From Streptomyces nigrescens (GTDB lineage: Bacteria; Actinomycetota; Actinomycetes; Streptomycetales; Streptomycetaceae): a stretch of DNA of 64,000 nucleotides. This document shows positions 17,745 through 25,883 of this stretch, in pieces. Every line of letters begins with the position of its first letter. Position 1 is the first letter of the stretch. Location of the stretch: assembly GCA_024349765.1 (NCBI GenBank), contig AP026073.1, positions 4,030,001 to 4,094,000 on the forward strand. Reading direction: 5' to 3'. The position numbers and the translations under genes were made by a program. The notes under the pieces were generated by a model that did not search any database, had not been told where the DNA came from, and was given only the letters and a program-made list of their open reading frames with translations.

Positions 17745-18839
17745 TCACGGCCAGTTGTCGCGGCCGTATTGGACAAGGCCCCCAAACGCCGGTCCGCCAG
17801 CCGCGATGTTGTTGTCCTCGCCGCCGATGCCCAAGGGCCCGCTGACCTTTTCGTATCCGGTTTCGGTACCAATCGCTAGCCGATGGTCATCCCATCTGCC
17901 CCAGAACGGCGCTCCCGAGGCTCCCGGCTGGCCGTCGCCATGGTGCTCAATTTCCTGACCGTCTCCGTCCTCGTCGTCATCGCGGACGGTAATGCCGCCT
18001 TGCCAGCTCGGACGCTCTCCAGAGAAGATGTCGCTCGGGTAACCGGCCATATTCCAGTAGGCGCCACCCTGCATTGCGCTGTCATACGGATGGGAACCGA
18101 AGTATCCCAGCCAGTTCCCCAAAGGGTCGCTGAGGCGAAGTATCGCCATGTCATGTGCTGTGACACTCTGCCCGGCATAGCCGTGCATAGAGGTTGCCCA
18201 CGACCATGCGCCGGGGCCAACGCTCGATGTCCCGTCGTAATACCCGGCAGCGAACTGCACCTTGGCGTTTGTAGAACCCCAGGGGAGTACGTGAGAGACA
18301 GTCATCACGGTGCGCGGACCGACGAGGAAGCCCACCGCCGCGTGATCCCACGTGGGCAGGCTGACATCGCTATACGAGAATACCTTACCAATGCACACAA
18401 ACGGAAAGCCGGTTGGATAGTAGGCCTGCCGAGGAGCAAACTCTCCGTAAAGCCCGTCTGCGGTTCCGATAACGGGTGAGCCGTTCATCCGGCTGAGTGT
18501 TGTCTGCGAGGCTTCTCCGGCAGAGCGGGGGTAGTCAAGGAGGGGTTGCCAAGGTGGGCAGTACGACGACAGTAGCTCCTTGGGTGCTTTGAGTGAGCCG
18601 AATTCGTGAAGTTCGGTCGATTCCAGCGGCAACCCGACGAAGGCTCCTTCAGGTAGAGCCACGCTCCCCCCTTGCTCAACCAGCAGGTGCTCACTGCTCG
18701 GGAGCGTGATCATTGTTCGGCGCGTCGCAAGAGCACGTCGGACATTCTCCGGTTGGCTCTCCGTAGCGGGCTGGTCGGCCAGCCGCGCCACTTCGTCGAG
18801 AGCGAGCGGACGGGACGTGTCCGGAGGGGCGCTGTCCAC
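17745..18839 (-). CDS. trypsin-like serine protease
   Basis: This 364-residue protein has a chymotrypsin/V8-like peptidase domain in its C-terminal two thirds. The inferred triad is His183 (TVSHVLPW), Asp230 (AHDMAILRL) and Ser308 (GASGAPFW). About 140 residues precede the domain; they have no signal peptide or membrane helix and could be a propeptide or partner-binding region. Its codon use is less GC-extreme than its neighbours, which suggests independent acquisition. It is flanked by IS fragments. Substrate and localisation are unknown. Confidence 0.75.
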   Translation of the reverse strand: MDSAPPDTSRPLALDEVARLADQPATESQPENVRRALATRRTMITLPSSEHLLVEQGGSVALPEGAFVGLPLESTELHEFGSLKAPKELLSSYCPPWQPLLDYPRSAGEASQTTLSRMNGSPVIGTADGLYGEFAPRQAYYPTGFPFVCIGKVFSYSDVSLPTWDHAAVGFLVGPRTVMTVSHVLPWGSTNAKVQFAAGYYDGTSSVGPGAWSWATSMHGYAGQSVTAHDMAILRLSDPLGNWLGYFGSHPYDSAMQGGAYWNMAGYPSDIFSGERPSWQGGITVRDDDEDGDGQEIEHHGDGQPGASGAPFWGRWDDHRLAIGTETGYEKVSGPLGIGGEDNNIAAGGPAFGGLVQYGRDNWP

Positions 18840-18913
18840 GACTGATCACCTACTTCTGCTAATCGCTGATAGGGAAACCAGGGCTCCATTCCATGGTCTG
18901 CGCAGGCGGCACC

Positions 18914-19264
18914 TCAGGCCACTGGAAACGGGTGCGATCTCCCACTTCGGTGGACCGCACGCCGATCAGACTCGAAACGGCCCCGGGTATGCCGCCGTGC
19001 CCCAAACGCGGCTGCTGATAGCCCGAGCGCCGGAACCGCCGCCACGAACGCCGACTGACACGGCTCGCACGGCTCCTCGCGGAGCAGCCGGTGCAGATGC
19101 GCGCCCGACGCCGTCCCGCCGTCCGGGTGCGCGTGCTCGGCGTCCAGCCGGCGGCGCGGGTCCGCGGCGAGGCAGGGCGAGCAGCGTTCCTTGAGCGCGC
19201 GGTGCTGCCTGAGTGCCTTCCCGGTGCCGCAGGGCTGGCGGATGGTGCCCGGGTGTCGAGCCAT
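18914..19264 (-). CDS. small Cys-rich protein of unknown function
   Basis: This 116-residue product from ATG 19264 has two CxxC-containing segments, RQPCGTGKALRQHRALKERCSPC and EEPCEPCQSAF. They recall the CGT-x(n)-RH-x(n)-CxxC pattern of small Streptomyces proteins often found near mobile elements, probably a zinc-binding knuckle. Expression and function are unknown. A short IS5 remnant lies just upstream on the other strand. Confidence 0.45.
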   Translation of the reverse strand: MARHPGTIRQPCGTGKALRQHRALKERCSPCLAADPRRRLDAEHAHPDGGTASGAHLHRLLREEPCEPCQSAFVAAVPALGLSAAAFGARRHTRGRFESDRRAVHRSGRSHPFPVA

Positions 19265-19319
19265 GTGCCGTCGAAGTGGGTGCGCTGCCACCGCTCGTTG
19301 GGGGTGAGGCCGCCTCGGA

Positions 19320-19465
19320 CTCCGAACAGCTCGAGCCGGTCATGGAGCGCATCCGGGTGCCCCGACTCGGGCCGGGGCGCCCGTGCAGCGCACCGGACAG
19401 CGTGAGCGCCGACAGGGCCTACAGCAACCGCCGGACCCGCTGGTACCTGCGACGACGAGGCATCT
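19320..19465 (+). pseudogene. short IS5-type transposase remnant
   Basis: The frame reads RIRVPRLGPGRPCSAPDSV followed by SADRAYSNRRTRWYLRRRGI, the region around the second catalytic Asp of an IS5-type transposase. Nothing before or after it belongs to the family. Confidence 0.6.
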
Positions 19466-19496
19466 TGATGCAGGTGGCCTCACTCCTTCACAGCTG

Positions 19497-20909
19497 CTAC
19501 CGGGCGCGGTGTAGCGGTGGGTCAGGGCGTAGGTGGATTACCGCGTCGAGGCCGCCGGTGGAGTGGGGGTGGAGTTCGATGGTGCCGCCGCTGGCTTGGG
19601 CGAGTTGGCGGGCGATGGTCAGGCCGAGTCCGGTGCCACCGGGGGGCGTGTTGGGTGCGCGCCAGAAGCGGTCGAAGGCGCGTTCGCGATCAAGGGCGGT
19701 CATGCCGGGGCCTTGGTCGATGATGTGCAGTTCCACAGGGGCGACGGTCCGGTGGTACGGGGCGCGGGCCGGGATGCGGTGCACGGTAACGGTGCTTCCG
19801 GGAGGTGTGGCGCGCAGCGCGTTGGCCAGGAGGTTGTCGAGGATCTGTTCCAGCGCTCCGGGAACGGCTTGGACGCGGCCGACGGGTTCGCCGGTCAGGC
19901 TGAGGGTGACGTCGTGGTCGGCGGAGAAGGCGGACCAGGTCTCGACTCGGTCGTTCAGGATGGCGTCGGCGTCTACGGGGGTGGGCGCAGTGGGGTCTTC
20001 TTCCAGGCGGGCGAGGGCGAGGAGTCCGTGCACCATGCGGACGAGTCGGTCGGTTTCGGCGATGGCGTGGTCGAGGTGGTGCCGGGCGTCGGGTCGGATG
20101 TCGGGTTCGAGGTTCTCCAGCCGGAGGCGGAGCGCGGTCAGTGGCGTCTTGAGCTGGTGGGAGGCGTCGGCGGCGAATCGGTGCTGGGCGCGGAGGAGGT
20201 GCTGCAGGCGCGTGGCGGTGTGGTTGAAGGTGGTGGCGAGGCGCCGGAGTTCGAGCGGTCCGATGTCGGCTGCGGGTGGTTTCGTCAGAGTGCCGTCTGC
20301 GAGCTGGGCGGTGGCGTGTTCGAGCTCGCGTACCGGCAGGGTGGTCCAACGGGCGAGGGCGAGACCTATCACGGTCATGGCGGCGAGAACGGCGAGCCCG
20401 GCGCCGGCCAGCAGGGCCCAGGCGGTGTGGATGCGTTCCGTGGTGCCGCGGGTCGGCGCGCTGATGCGGATGGCTCCACGGACGGTGGGCCCGGAGGCGG
20501 CGGGCACGGTGGTGTAGCGGTCGTCCTCGCCGGAGCGGGAGTGGTGTCGGACGCCGTTGGAGGGGTGGTTGTGCAGTGCGGCGATGATGTCCGGTGCGCC
20601 GGCCAGGTGCTGTGCGGTGACGGGCACGTCCGTCGGGGTGGCGGCGAGGACGGTGCCGTGACGGTCGACGACGACGGCCTGGATGTTGTTGCCTCGGATG
20701 TAGCTGCGCAGCAGGTGGGGCAGGGCGCGGGTGTCTGCGTTCTCGATGTACTCGTCGGCGAGTTCGGCCAGGACGACGGCGTCGCGTTCGAGAGTGGTGG
20801 TGAGCGCGGAGGTCTGGCTGCGGGCGTAGAGGATGCCGAAGGGAATCTCCAGGGTCAGCAGGACGAGCAGGGTGAGCGTGAGATAGCTGAGCAGGATGCG
20901 GTGGATCAC
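19497..20909 (-). CDS. sensor histidine kinase
   Basis: This 470-residue membrane kinase has an N-terminal membrane helix at about 8-28 and a second at about 164-186, flanking a periplasmic loop. HAMP-like sequence follows, then H-box DASHQLKTPL with His251, an N-box (NLLANALRATPPG), DQGPGM and GTGLGLTI. Its ATG overlaps the regulator stop as ATGA, so the pair is co-translated. The pair lies directly downstream of the siderophore exporter gene and may respond to envelope or metal state, but no direct evidence shows the signal. Confidence 0.9.
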   Translation of the reverse strand: MIHRILLSYLTLTLLVLLTLEIPFGILYARSQTSALTTTLERDAVVLAELADEYIENADTRALPHLLRSYIRGNNIQAVVVDRHGTVLAATPTDVPVTAQHLAGAPDIIAALHNHPSNGVRHHSRSGEDDRYTTVPAASGPTVRGAIRISAPTRGTTERIHTAWALLAGAGLAVLAAMTVIGLALARWTTLPVRELEHATAQLADGTLTKPPAADIGPLELRRLATTFNHTATRLQHLLRAQHRFAADASHQLKTPLTALRLRLENLEPDIRPDARHHLDHAIAETDRLVRMVHGLLALARLEEDPTAPTPVDADAILNDRVETWSAFSADHDVTLSLTGEPVGRVQAVPGALEQILDNLLANALRATPPGSTVTVHRIPARAPYHRTVAPVELHIIDQGPGMTALDRERAFDRFWRAPNTPPGGTGLGLTIARQLAQASGGTIELHPHSTGGLDAVIHLRPDPPLHRAR

Positions 20910-21628
20910 CGGGGGTGATCCCCTCCGTCGGCGGAAACGGTCAGCCGGAAGCCGACTCCGCGGACAGTCTCGATCCAGGTGGGGTTGCCCAGTTTGCGGC
21001 GCAGGGCAGCGATGTGCACATCGAGGGTCTTGCTGGGGCCGAAGTAGTTGGGGTCCCAGACGGTGTCGAGGATGTGCTGGCGCGAGTAGACGGCGCCGGG
21101 GTCCTCGGCGAGGAGAGTGAGGAGGTCGAACTCCTTCGGGGCCAGCGCGACTTGTGCGCCTGCGACGTGGACTTTTCTGGTCCGCCGGTCGATGAGGAGG
21201 TCTCCGAGGCGTTGCGGTGTGCTGCCGTTTGGCGCCGTCTCGCCGGTGGCGGGCATGCCGGGGGAGATCGTGTCGGTCAGTCGGGCGCGGCGGGTCACGG
21301 CGCGCATGCGGGCCACGAGTTCCCTGATTCCGAAGGGTTTGGAGAGGTAGTCGTCGGCGCCCAGTTCGAGCCCCACTACGCGGTCGGTCTCGTCGCCCCG
21401 TGCGGTGATCATGATGATGGGGACGCGGGAGCGGCCTCGCAGGGTACGGCAGACGTCGATGCCGTCCATGTCGGGCAGCCCGAGGTCGAGCAGGACCATG
21501 TCGGGCGCCGGTGCGGCGAGGGCGGCCGCTCCGGTGCCGACGCGGTCGATCGCGAAGCCGTAGCGGCGCAAGCCCTCGGCAAGGGGCTCGGCGATGGCAT
21601 TGTCGTCTTCGATGAGCAGCACCCGCAT
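20906..21628 (-). CDS. OmpR-family response regulator
   Basis: The receiver domain has the acidic pair at residues 8-9, phosphoacceptor Asp48 in LLDLGLPD and the conserved Lys in SKPF. A short Thr/Gly/Pro-rich linker precedes an OmpR-type winged helix (FDLLTLLAEDPGAVYSR, ending in ETVRGVGFRL). The ATG at 21628 begins exactly at the family start (MRVLLIEDD) and falls ten bases after the exporter stop. A start at 21646, overlapping that gene, is also possible. It is co-translated with the kinase gene. Confidence 0.9.
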   Translation of the reverse strand: MRVLLIEDDNAIAEPLAEGLRRYGFAIDRVGTGAAALAAPAPDMVLLDLGLPDMDGIDVCRTLRGRSRVPIIMITARGDETDRVVGLELGADDYLSKPFGIRELVARMRAVTRRARLTDTISPGMPATGETAPNGSTPQRLGDLLIDRRTRKVHVAGAQVALAPKEFDLLTLLAEDPGAVYSRQHILDTVWDPNYFGPSKTLDVHIAALRRKLGNPTWIETVRGVGFRLTVSADGGDHPR

Positions 21629-21638
21629 GTCCGCAGGG

Positions 21639-22937
21639 TCACACATCGCCCGGACCGGCGGTGACGGGATCACGGGAGGCTTCCCCTTTCGGGTGAGTGG
21701 ATGTCACGGACGCCGCGGCGGTCCCGCTTGCCAGCAGGGCGGCCGTGCCGCCGAGGACGAGTCCGTACCGGGCGCCGAAGGTCTGGGCGATCCAGCCGAT
21801 CAGGGGGGCGCCGAGGGGGGTGCCACCGAGGAGGACGAGGAAGTAGACGGACAGCACGCGCCCGCGCATGTCTGGGGCTGTGGTGAGCTGGACGAGCGTG
21901 TTGGCCGTGGTGGTCACCAGGACGGCGGCGGCACCGGTCGGAACCAGCACGACGGCACACGCGAGGGGAGTGGGCATGACGCCGGTTGCGGTTTCGAGCA
22001 GACCGAACGTCGCGGCCCACCCCACGAGCAGCCGCAGTGAGGGCGGGCGGCGGCGGCCCGCGCCCCGCAGTGCCCCGAGCAGACTGCCCGCGGCATAGGC
22101 GGAGGACAGCGCACCGAAGGCTGCTGCGCCGGTGTGGAATTCGGTGGTGGCCATGAGGGAGACCGTCACTTGGAAATTCAGGCCGAACGTGCCGATGACG
22201 GCGGTCAGGAGGAGCGTGCGGCGCAGCACGGGGGTCGTGCGGATGTGCCGCACTGCGTCGGTCAGCCGCACGTCCTTCGCCGCGCGGCGGGGAGCAGAGG
22301 TGAGCTCGCGGGGCCGCATCGTTGCCAGCCCGGCAAGGACCGCCGCGTACGACACGGCATTCAGCAGGAAGACCCAGCCATTGCCGACAGCGGCGATGGT
22401 CACCCCGGCGGCTGCGGGCCCGAGAATACGGGCGGCGTTGAACTGTGCTGCGTTCACGCTGACCGCGCTGGGCAGCCGTTCACGGCCGACCAACTCGCCG
22501 ATGAAGGCGTTGCGCGCCGGTCCGTCCAGGGCAGTGGCCACCCCAAGGGCCAGGGCCAGGGCGTGCACGTGCCAGATGCGCACGGTGTCGCCGAGCGTCA
22601 GTACTCCCAGGAGCAGGGCCTGACCGGCCATGAGGCTCTGGGTGGTGAGCAGCAGCGTGCGTTTGGGGTAGCGGTCGGCGATGACCCCGCCCCACAGGCC
22701 GAGCAGGCTCTGGGGGAGGAACTGCAGTGCGGTCACGATGCCGACGGCGGTTCCGCTGTGTCCGGTGAGCTGGAGGACCAGCCAATCCTGCGCAGCCCTT
22801 TGCATCCACGTGCCGGTGTTGGACACCAACTGGCCGGCCACGTACCGGCGGAAGACGCGGACGCGCAGGGCATGCTGCGCGGGTCGGCCGGGGGGCGGTG
22901 CCTCCGCTTGCGGTGCGTCAGCCGCCGTGCTGGACAA
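21639..22937 (-). CDS. MFS exporter, EntS-like, probably siderophore efflux
   Basis: This 432-residue protein has about twelve membrane helices. It matches the EntS/MFS_3 type, with NTGTWMQRAAQDWLV and the loop motif GGVIADRYPKR. Its start overlaps the decarboxylase stop by about 20 bases, and a response regulator follows ten bases after its stop. Placement after two IucA/IucC genes makes siderophore secretion the likely role. Confidence 0.85.
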   Translation of the reverse strand: MSSTAADAPQAEAPPPGRPAQHALRVRVFRRYVAGQLVSNTGTWMQRAAQDWLVLQLTGHSGTAVGIVTALQFLPQSLLGLWGGVIADRYPKRTLLLTTQSLMAGQALLLGVLTLGDTVRIWHVHALALALGVATALDGPARNAFIGELVGRERLPSAVSVNAAQFNAARILGPAAAGVTIAAVGNGWVFLLNAVSYAAVLAGLATMRPRELTSAPRRAAKDVRLTDAVRHIRTTPVLRRTLLLTAVIGTFGLNFQVTVSLMATTEFHTGAAAFGALSSAYAAGSLLGALRGAGRRRPPSLRLLVGWAATFGLLETATGVMPTPLACAVVLVPTGAAAVLVTTTANTLVQLTTAPDMRGRVLSVYFLVLLGGTPLGAPLIGWIAQTFGARYGLVLGGTAALLASGTAAASVTSTHPKGEASRDPVTAGPGDV

Positions 22938-24183
22938 CGCTGCCTCCCCTGGACGGCTGGGGGCTCACGGCGGGCTGGAGCGTCTCGCAAGCTGTGCGTG
23001 CGGAATCGGGGGAAGCGGCGTCCAGGTAGTGGAACCCGGGTGCCGGGTGCATGAGGAAGTCGTGGTGGGAGATGTTCCAGGCGTACGCTCCGGCCATCGC
23101 GAATGCCACGCGGTCGCCCGCCCGCAGCCGGCCGACGGGTGCCCGCCGGGCCAGGACGTCCTTCGGCGTGCACAACTGCCCCACCAGCGTCACCGGCTCC
23201 CCGGCGACGGCCGGCCGTTCCCACGCCCACGGCCACACGTCGGTGGCCAGGATTTCGAAGGGCTGGTCGTGGTTCTTGGCGGCTGGGGTACGCAGATGGT
23301 GGGTGCCGCCTGCCAGCACGGCGAACGCCTCGCCCTGGCTGTGCTTGACGTCGAGTACCTGTGTCACGTACCAGCCGCAGTACGCGCTCACCGACCGGCC
23401 CGGTTCGATGCGCACCGTCAGCCCGGGGTGGTCGTCCAGGATGCGGAGCAGCCCGGTGCCGAAAGCCCGCCAGTCGAAGAGACGGTGGGGATCGGCGTAG
23501 TCGACGCCCATTCCTCCCCCGACGTTGACTTCGTCCAACGGGATCCCCCGGGCCCGGGCCCACTGTGCGGCCCAGGTGAGGAGGTGCTCGATGACCCGCA
23601 GCTGTTCCGTAGCGTCCAGGCCGGAGGCCAAGTGGGCGTGCACGCCTCGCAGCTGGATGCCGGGGTGGGCGGCGAGGAGCCGCAGACAGGCGTCCAGGCA
23701 GGTGGGGTCGATACCGAAGGGGCTGGGCCTTCCGCCCATCGCCAGCGGCACGTCGCCCAGGCCGATGGGCAGATTGACGCGCAGAAGCACTTCTACGGAG
23801 CGGCCCGCGGCGAGTGCACAGAGCATCCGCAGCTCGTGCTCGCTCTCCACATGCAGCCTTTCCACCCCGGGTTCCAGGGCCTGTGCCAGCTCGGCCGCCG
23901 CCTTGCCCGGCCCGCCGAAGGCGAGGCGGGCACCGGGCAGCACCTCTCGGGTATGCCGGAGCTCGCCGCCCGAGGCGACCTCGAAGCCGTCGACGACGTC
24001 CCGCAGGACCTCAAGCAGCCGGGGATCGGGATTTGCCTTGGCCGCGTAGAACAACTCCACCCGCTCGGGCAGCGCATCCCGGATCGCCTGGGCGTGCCGT
24101 CGCAGGCCGGACAAGTCATAGACGTACGCCGGTAGTTCGTCGTGGGGGAGGTGGCGCAGGTGGTCTTCCAGGTGTGGCTTCAT
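22918..24183 (-). CDS. PLP-dependent decarboxylase (DapDC/ODC fold type III)
   Basis: This 421-residue protein belongs to the alanine racemase-fold decarboxylases (diaminopimelate/ornithine decarboxylase-like). The PLP Lys is probably Lys49 in YAAKANPD. GGxGV-type glycine motifs (NVGGGMGVDY), EPGRSVSAYCG and a C-terminal GAYAWN support the assignment. In other NIS clusters (SbnH, AcsE) such enzymes decarboxylate an amino-acid building block or a citryl intermediate; that role is inferred here. Its ATG overlaps the stop of the preceding synthetase gene as ATGA. Confidence 0.85.
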   Translation of the reverse strand: MKPHLEDHLRHLPHDELPAYVYDLSGLRRHAQAIRDALPERVELFYAAKANPDPRLLEVLRDVVDGFEVASGGELRHTREVLPGARLAFGGPGKAAAELAQALEPGVERLHVESEHELRMLCALAAGRSVEVLLRVNLPIGLGDVPLAMGGRPSPFGIDPTCLDACLRLLAAHPGIQLRGVHAHLASGLDATEQLRVIEHLLTWAAQWARARGIPLDEVNVGGGMGVDYADPHRLFDWRAFGTGLLRILDDHPGLTVRIEPGRSVSAYCGWYVTQVLDVKHSQGEAFAVLAGGTHHLRTPAAKNHDQPFEILATDVWPWAWERPAVAGEPVTLVGQLCTPKDVLARRAPVGRLRAGDRVAFAMAGAYAWNISHHDFLMHPAPGFHYLDAASPDSARTACETLQPAVSPQPSRGGSVVQHGG

Positions 24184-25883
24184 CGCGTCACCTGCCGGGT
24201 GAAGTCGTCGGACAGGGGGCTGGGCAGCGGTACGTAGGTGGCATGACGGTCGGGCTGGCGGGCCCAGCGCAGCATGAGGTTGGCTTTGGCGGGCAGCGGT
24301 ACCCCGGACAGCAGGGCCCTGAGCCGCGGTGGGTTGCCCGCGTCGGCCGCGTAGGCCGCGATGTGGTCGTGGACCAGCCCCCACAGGGCCGCCTCCAGCG
24401 CGGGCGCGGTGTCGGCCAGCGCACCGGCCATCTCCGCGACGTGGTTGACCAGCAGGCAGTACGCGACACGGTCCCAGCCGCGGGCGGCGCTGTAGGTCAG
24501 CGGATCGCGTACCTCCTCGTCCAGCGCCTCCAGCGTCTGTTGGTGGCGTTCGGGGACGAGCTTGGTGCCTTCCAGGTCGCGGAAAAGGATGTGCGTGGGC
24601 ATGCCGTCCGCGCGCACGCCGACGAGCACGTTCTGCAGATGCGGCTCCAGGACGACGCCGTGCTCGAAGTACGCGGCCAGCACCGGAGGCAGCAGCAGCC
24701 CGAGGTAGGCGTCCCACCAGGCGAGCGGGTCGGTTCCCCGACGGGCGAGGAGACGGGAGATGTGCGCCGGGCTGTTGGGGTACTCGTCGGCAACGGCAGC
24801 GGCCAGCAGCGGGGTGACACCGGGCGGCAACAGCCGGCCGAAGCCCTCGCGCACAATCAACCCGAACCCCTCGTGGAGGTCGCGGCTGCCGTCGAGGTCG
24901 AGACTGCGATAGCCCGGCTCGCCCAGGAGGGCGCACCCCGGGTACCGCTCGCGCAACGCCGCGAACACCGGCTGGACGACCCCGTTCAGGACGACGGCGC
25001 CGGAGAGTTCGTAGACGGAGTTCTTCCGCACACAGTTGGTCAGACGCACGTTCAGACTGAATTTCAGGAACACGTCCGCACCCGGCTCGTACACGGTACG
25101 CACCGATGCCGTCGGCGCCACCGGGGGACCGCCGACACCGAGATCGTGCACATCGCCGCGAGTCAGCGCCGCACGCAGGGCACGGTGTCCGGACAGCATC
25201 CGGTACTGCCATGGGTGGACGGGCAGGACCACGCGGTCCGGCCGGACCGGCCCCAGGCCGTCCAGGGCAGTGCAGTCGCCCTCCGCTCGCAGCAGTTCAG
25301 GGCGTACGGCGAGATAGCGCAGCGGAAACCGTGCGCCGGTTTCCGGCCCGTGCTCCAGCCACTCACGCGGGTCTCCGGTACGGGACTTGGGGGTGGGGTG
25401 GAAGCGGTGCCCGTAGACGAGGGATTGCTCGGAGTCGAGATAGGTGTCAGGAGACGGCTGGTGATCGCGCCGGGCGTGCAGAACGGTGCGGATGGTGGCA
25501 CGGCTGGCGGCAACCTGGGAGATGAACTCCTCGTTGTCCGTGCCGGTGCGCAGGGCGAGTTCCTCGTGGATCAGATCGGCCAGCGCGTCCGAGCCGAGCG
25601 GGGACCAGTCAGGGCCTTCGTTGCGCTCGGGTGGTCCGCTGAAGCGGTGAGCGCCGATCAGCGAGAGACGGCGCAGGGCCACCCGCAGCAGCACTCCGCG
25701 CCGGGGCAGGCGCACCAGCAGGTGGCCACCGGCGACGGTTGCCTGGTGTTCGGGGCCGGAGACCTCGCGGATGAGGCAGTTGAGCAGGGTGTGAGCGGTC
25801 ACCCTGTCCGCGGTGAGGCCCTCGGCGTCGGTAGCGGTCTCGGTGGTGGCGGCGGCCGGCGTGCCGAGCGTCGGAGAGGTCAT
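24180..25883 (-). CDS. IucA/IucC-family NIS siderophore synthetase (second)
   Basis: This 567-residue ligase condenses a carboxylate such as citrate or a derivative with an amine or alcohol using ATP. Family motifs are VVLPVHPWQ, KFSLNVRLTNCVRKN and the ferric-reductase-like end with HGVVLEPHLQN. Start and stop both overlap neighbouring genes by ATGA. Two synthetases in one operon imply two successive condensations. No N-hydroxylase or acyltransferase gene is present, so the product is more likely a carboxylate than a hydroxamate siderophore. Confidence 0.88.
   Translation of the reverse strand: MTSPTLGTPAAATTETATDAEGLTADRVTAHTLLNCLIREVSGPEHQATVAGGHLLVRLPRRGVLLRVALRRLSLIGAHRFSGPPERNEGPDWSPLGSDALADLIHEELALRTGTDNEEFISQVAASRATIRTVLHARRDHQPSPDTYLDSEQSLVYGHRFHPTPKSRTGDPREWLEHGPETGARFPLRYLAVRPELLRAEGDCTALDGLGPVRPDRVVLPVHPWQYRMLSGHRALRAALTRGDVHDLGVGGPPVAPTASVRTVYEPGADVFLKFSLNVRLTNCVRKNSVYELSGAVVLNGVVQPVFAALRERYPGCALLGEPGYRSLDLDGSRDLHEGFGLIVREGFGRLLPPGVTPLLAAAVADEYPNSPAHISRLLARRGTDPLAWWDAYLGLLLPPVLAAYFEHGVVLEPHLQNVLVGVRADGMPTHILFRDLEGTKLVPERHQQTLEALDEEVRDPLTYSAARGWDRVAYCLLVNHVAEMAGALADTAPALEAALWGLVHDHIAAYAADAGNPPRLRALLSGVPLPAKANLMLRWARQPDRHATYVPLPSPLSDDFTRQVTR

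Noticed and set aside
22918-25212. Long N-terminal extension of the decarboxylase frame
   Set aside because: The extension overlaps the synthetase gene out of frame. The ATG at 24183 gives the family length and an ATGA overlap.
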